From Butyrivibrio hungatei NK4A153 (GTDB lineage: Bacteria > Bacillota > Clostridia > Lachnospirales > Lachnospiraceae): a stretch of 64,000 bases of DNA. Under the pieces are notes generated by a model. That model worked only from the letters and a program-made list of their open reading frames with translations, made no database searches and had not been told where the DNA came from. The stretch covers positions 1-64,000 of the forward strand of contig NZ_AUJY01000008.1 of NCBI RefSeq assembly GCF_000424465.1, read 5' to 3'. Below are positions 61,360 to 64,000 of this stretch, piece after piece (the first letter of the stretch is position 1; each line of letters starts with the position of its first letter). The translations under genes were made by a program, and so were the position numbers.

Positions 61360-61400
61360 TGTCAAAAGTAAAATTTTGACATTGAAAAAATATGTCAAAA
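61360..61400 (+). promoter_or_regulatory. Possible operator before nth
   Basis: TGTCAAAAG (61360-61368) and TTTTGACA (61374-61381) form an inverted repeat, and TGTCAAAAG returns at 61393-61401. The sites lie 20-60 nt before the nth start. The regulator is unknown. The remaining gap to the DHH gene is very AT-rich, with TATAAT-like boxes near 61340. Confidence 0.4.
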
Positions 61401-61419
61401 GCGTGATAATGAGTAAACT

Positions 61420-62049
61420 ATGACAAAGAAAAAGCTTGCTCTCGAGGTAATCGAGAGGTTGAAAAAAGAATATCCCGAGGCAAAATGTACTCTTGCCTAC
61501 GATAAGGCCTGGCAGCTTCTGATAAGTGTGAGGCTTGCTGCGCAGTGCACGGATGCAAGAGTAGACATGATCACGCCTCTTTTATATGAAAAATATCCGA
61601 CGGTCAAGGCTCTTGCCGAGGCTCCCGTGGAGGAGATTGAAAAGATAATCCGACCGTGCGGACTCGGTAATTCCAAAGCAAGAGACATTTCTGCATGCAT
61701 GAAAGTCATTAACGAAAAGTATGGCGGCAATGTTCCCGATAACATGAAAGAACTCCTGGCGCTTCCCGGTGTCGGCAGAAAGAGCGCAAACCTTATAATG
61801 GGAGATGTTTTCGGTCAGCCTGCTATCGTCACAGACACACATTGCATCAGGCTTTCCAACCTCATCGGTCTTGTCGACAACATAAAAGAACCCGCCAAAG
61901 TCGAAAAAGAACTTTGGAAGATTATTCCACCCGAAGAAGGCAACAACCTTTGCCATCGTTTTGTGCTTCACGGCAGAGCAGTCTGCATCGCCAGAAGACC
62001 CGACTGTGCAGAATGTTGCTTAAAGGATATATGTAAAAGCGCCCTGTAG
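61420..62049 (+). CDS. nth: Endonuclease III
   Basis: 209 residues. DNA glycosylase/AP lyase for oxidised pyrimidines. Helix-hairpin-helix LPGVGRKSAN with catalytic Lys121, Asp139 in VTDTHCIRLS, and the 4Fe-4S motif C189-x6-C196-x2-C199-x5-C205. Normal length. It lacks a strong ribosome binding site (GATAATGAGTAAACT before the ATG). Opposite in direction to the DHH gene. Confidence 0.95.
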   Translation: MTKKKLALEVIERLKKEYPEAKCTLAYDKAWQLLISVRLAAQCTDARVDMITPLLYEKYPTVKALAEAPVEEIEKIIRPCGLGNSKARDISACMKVINEKYGGNVPDNMKELLALPGVGRKSANLIMGDVFGQPAIVTDTHCIRLSNLIGLVDNIKEPAKVEKELWKIIPPEEGNNLCHRFVLHGRAVCIARRPDCAECCLKDICKSAL

Positions 62050-62145
62050 GAGTGTTTCTTGATTCTACTCAAGTTCTCTTTTTATACAATATGATAAATT
62101 ATTGGTGGATTGGAACGTTATACACATGAATCCAAAGGAGAGAGA

Positions 62146-64000
62146 ATGAGAGATATCGAATATCTTAAGCTTCTCAGCAAGGAGTTTCCCACTTCAAGGA
62201 AAGCCGGTGCTGAGATTATCAATTTGCGGGCAATCTGCGCACTCCCAAAGGGGACTGAATATTTCTTTTCGGATATTCATGGGGAGTATGAGAGTTTCTC
62301 GCATCTTTTACGAAGTTCATCAGGTATTATAAGAGCCAAGATAGAAGAGACTTTCGGAAATATGATGTCCGAAGAGGATCAGCTTGAGCTTGCAAATCTG
62401 ATCTACTACCCGAATGAAACAATTGAAAAAAAGAGACATGATGAAAATGCCACAATAAAGCAGCTTCACGACGGACAGAAGATTACGATAAACAGACTTG
62501 TTGCAATATGCAAAGTCGTAAGCTCCAAATACACAAGATCCAAGGTGAGAAAAAAGATGCCGCCCGATTACGCATATGCCATTGATGAGCTGATGCATCT
62601 TGATATGAACGATTTCAATAAAAAGGCCTACTACAACGAGATCATAAACGGAATAATCGAGATCGAGTCGGCGGATGAATTCATCATCGCACTCTGCGAG
62701 CTGATTCAGAACCTCACGATCGATTCGCTTCATATAATAGGAGATATTTTTGACCGTGGTCCAAGGCCTGACCTTGTAATGGAAGAGATCATGAATTTCC
62801 ACGACGTCGACATTCAGTGGGGGAATCATGATATCGACTGGATGGGCGCTGCATGCGGAAATACGGCGTGTATCGCAAATGTCTTGCGAATAGGAACAAG
62901 CTATAACTCTTTTGATGCCCTTGAAGACGGCTACGGAATAAACTTAAGACCGCTTTCCATGTTTGCTGCCGAAGTTTACGGAGACGATCCGTGCGAAAAT
63001 TTTAGGCCGCATCTGCTTGATAAGACGGAGTATGATTCCGTGAATCCCGATCTTGCCGCGAAGATGTGCAAGGCAATCAGCATTATCCAGCTAAAACTTG
63101 AAGGGCAGATCATAAAACGCCATCCTGAGTACGGGCTTGAGGACAGGCTCCTTCTTGAACGGATTGACTTTGGAAGCGGTGAGATAGATATTCAGGGAAA
63201 AAAATATAAATTAAGCGATACAAACTTCCCGACTATTGATCCGAAGGCTCCTTACGGGCTCACACCTGAAGAAGAGGAGCTTATGCATACCTTAAAGCTA
63301 AGTTTTATGCATTCCAAGCTTCTTAGAAAGCATGTGCAGTTTCTTTATTCACACGGGGCGATGTACAGGACGATAAATAATAACCTTCTTTATCATGGTT
63401 GTATTCCGATGGATGACGATGGGAATTTTGCCTGTATGACGACTTTAGACGGCAGTTTTTGCGGCAAGGAACTTATGGATTACCTTAATTCCAAAATCCA
63501 CGATGCTTTTTTCCTCGACATCAGAGATGACAGGGAGAAAAAACAGGATGCCATTGATTTTATGTGGTACTTGTGGTGCGGTCCGAAGTCGCCTCTTTTT
63601 GGAAAAGACAAGATAACTACATTTGAACATCTTTTTCTTAAAGAATATAAGGAACTGTGCGTGGAAAAATACAATCCGTATTATAAGTATTCGGCGGAAG
63701 AGCGATATGCTGACAAGATTCTGAAGGAATTCGGCCTTGATCCCGAGTGGGCACATATAATAAATGGACATGTTCCGGTAAAGACAATGAAGGGAGAGAG
63801 CCCCGTTAAGGCAAACGGAAAGCTCTATATAATAGACGGAGGTCTTTCAAAAGCCTATCACGAGCAGACGGGAATTGCGGGATATACACTAATATACAAT
63901 TCAAATCATCTTGCGCTTGCGGCACATAAGCCGTTTGTGAAGGGACAGGAGAATACTCCGACAATCCGGATAACGGAAACGACCAAGAAACGCATACTTG
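62146..64000 (+). CDS. fbp: Fructose-1,6-bisphosphatase class 3 (3' end beyond the window)
   Basis: Starts at ATG 62146 after AAAGGAGAGAG; 618 codons are visible and the frame is open at the edge. It opens MRDIEYLKLLSKEFPTSRKAG. Metallophosphoesterase motifs: FFSDIHGEYESF (near 44), IIGDIFDRGPRPD (near 200) and QWGNHDIDWMGAACG (near 223). Later come HGCIPMDDDG, MWYLWCG and INGHVPVK, then IIDGGLSKAYH, all typical of the class 3 (Fbp/YydE-like, about 650-670 residue) enzyme of Firmicutes and unlike classes 1 and 2. It drives gluconeogenesis against the glycolytic cluster at 36981. Perhaps 40 residues are missing. Confidence 0.95.
   Translation, partial: MRDIEYLKLLSKEFPTSRKAGAEIINLRAICALPKGTEYFFSDIHGEYESFSHLLRSSSGIIRAKIEETFGNMMSEEDQLELANLIYYPNETIEKKRHDENATIKQLHDGQKITINRLVAICKVVSSKYTRSKVRKKMPPDYAYAIDELMHLDMNDFNKKAYYNEIINGIIEIESADEFIIALCELIQNLTIDSLHIIGDIFDRGPRPDLVMEEIMNFHDVDIQWGNHDIDWMGAACGNTACIANVLRIGTSYNSFDALEDGYGINLRPLSMFAAEVYGDDPCENFRPHLLDKTEYDSVNPDLAAKMCKAISIIQLKLEGQIIKRHPEYGLEDRLLLERIDFGSGEIDIQGKKYKLSDTNFPTIDPKAPYGLTPEEEELMHTLKLSFMHSKLLRKHVQFLYSHGAMYRTINNNLLYHGCIPMDDDGNFACMTTLDGSFCGKELMDYLNSKIHDAFFLDIRDDREKKQDAIDFMWYLWCGPKSPLFGKDKITTFEHLFLKEYKELCVEKYNPYYKYSAEERYADKILKEFGLDPEWAHIINGHVPVKTMKGESPVKANGKLYIIDGGLSKAYHEQTGIAGYTLIYNSNHLALAAHKPFVKGQENTPTIRITETTKKRIL

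Overview
The window reads as chromosomal DNA of a Gram-positive anaerobe of the order Clostridiales, most likely family Lachnospiraceae (Butyrivibrio/Pseudobutyrivibrio/Roseburia type). This is inferred from a tRNA-Trp T-box in front of a trp operon, a class 3 fructose-1,6-bisphosphatase, a DUF4860 pilin-like operon, Rpn-type PD-(D/E)XK proteins, BlaR1/M56 paralogues, an LXG/DUF4176 toxin cassette, AGGAGG-type ribosome binding sites and moderate-to-low GC. No rRNA, tRNA, prophage or CRISPR array was seen.

Layout. 1-1760: the 5' part of an IS orfA-like gene on the minus strand, a hairpin repeat array, a promoter and a Trp T-box leader. 1761-8498: trpE-G-D-C-F-B-A. 8555-10881: an EamA transporter (minus) and a secreted PL9 pectate lyase. 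11118-16129: an orphan type VII LXG toxin cassette (two small helical partners, an LXG effector with a glycine-rich membrane tail, and a tandemly duplicated membrane protein + DUF4176 unit). 16262-17225: a c-di-GMP-I riboswitch in front of a VanW-family protein. 17402-24422: a heterodimeric ABC exporter, HTH and Rpn genes, RecQ. 24480-29087: three BlaR1-like M56 proteases with one BlaI, one gene remnant and a small membrane protein. 29118-35001: a repeat array, then a minus-strand series ending in cheY that holds a degenerate GGDEF protein, a transglutaminase lipoprotein, GspF and four pilin-like proteins. 35201-41138: a repeat array, a PHP phosphatase, gap-pgk-tpiA, a further array and a riboswitch-like leader. 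41139-43882: two nitrogenase-like subunits. 43930-52755: a LacI-regulated fructan operon (two permeases, binding protein, secreted and cytoplasmic GH32, fructokinase). 52765-64000: a transketolase-fold remnant, PH-domain protein, HD-GYP protein, shikimate kinase, SNF2 helicase, a long inverted repeat, DHH phosphoesterase, endonuclease III and the start of fbp.

The most unusual content is non-coding. Four intergenic tandem arrays (near 348, 29118, 35201 and 40599) have unrelated sequences and periods of 52, 75, 54 and 84 nt, yet each unit holds inverted half-sites separated by exactly 20 nt. A 150-170 nt structured element with TGATATA/TATATCA ends occurs three times, with paired changes in an internal stem. 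A small hairpin with a fixed GA-rich internal loop follows each of gap, pgk and tpiA and also sits inside the trp T-box leader. A roughly 690 nt imperfect inverted repeat lies between the convergent SNF2 and DHH genes.

The genes group into tryptophan synthesis under tRNA-Trp control, fructan and pectin use, lower glycolysis plus gluconeogenesis, c-di-GMP signalling (riboswitch, degenerate GGDEF, intact HD-GYP), envelope sensing by the BlaI/M56 genes, and interbacterial competition by the LXG cassette.
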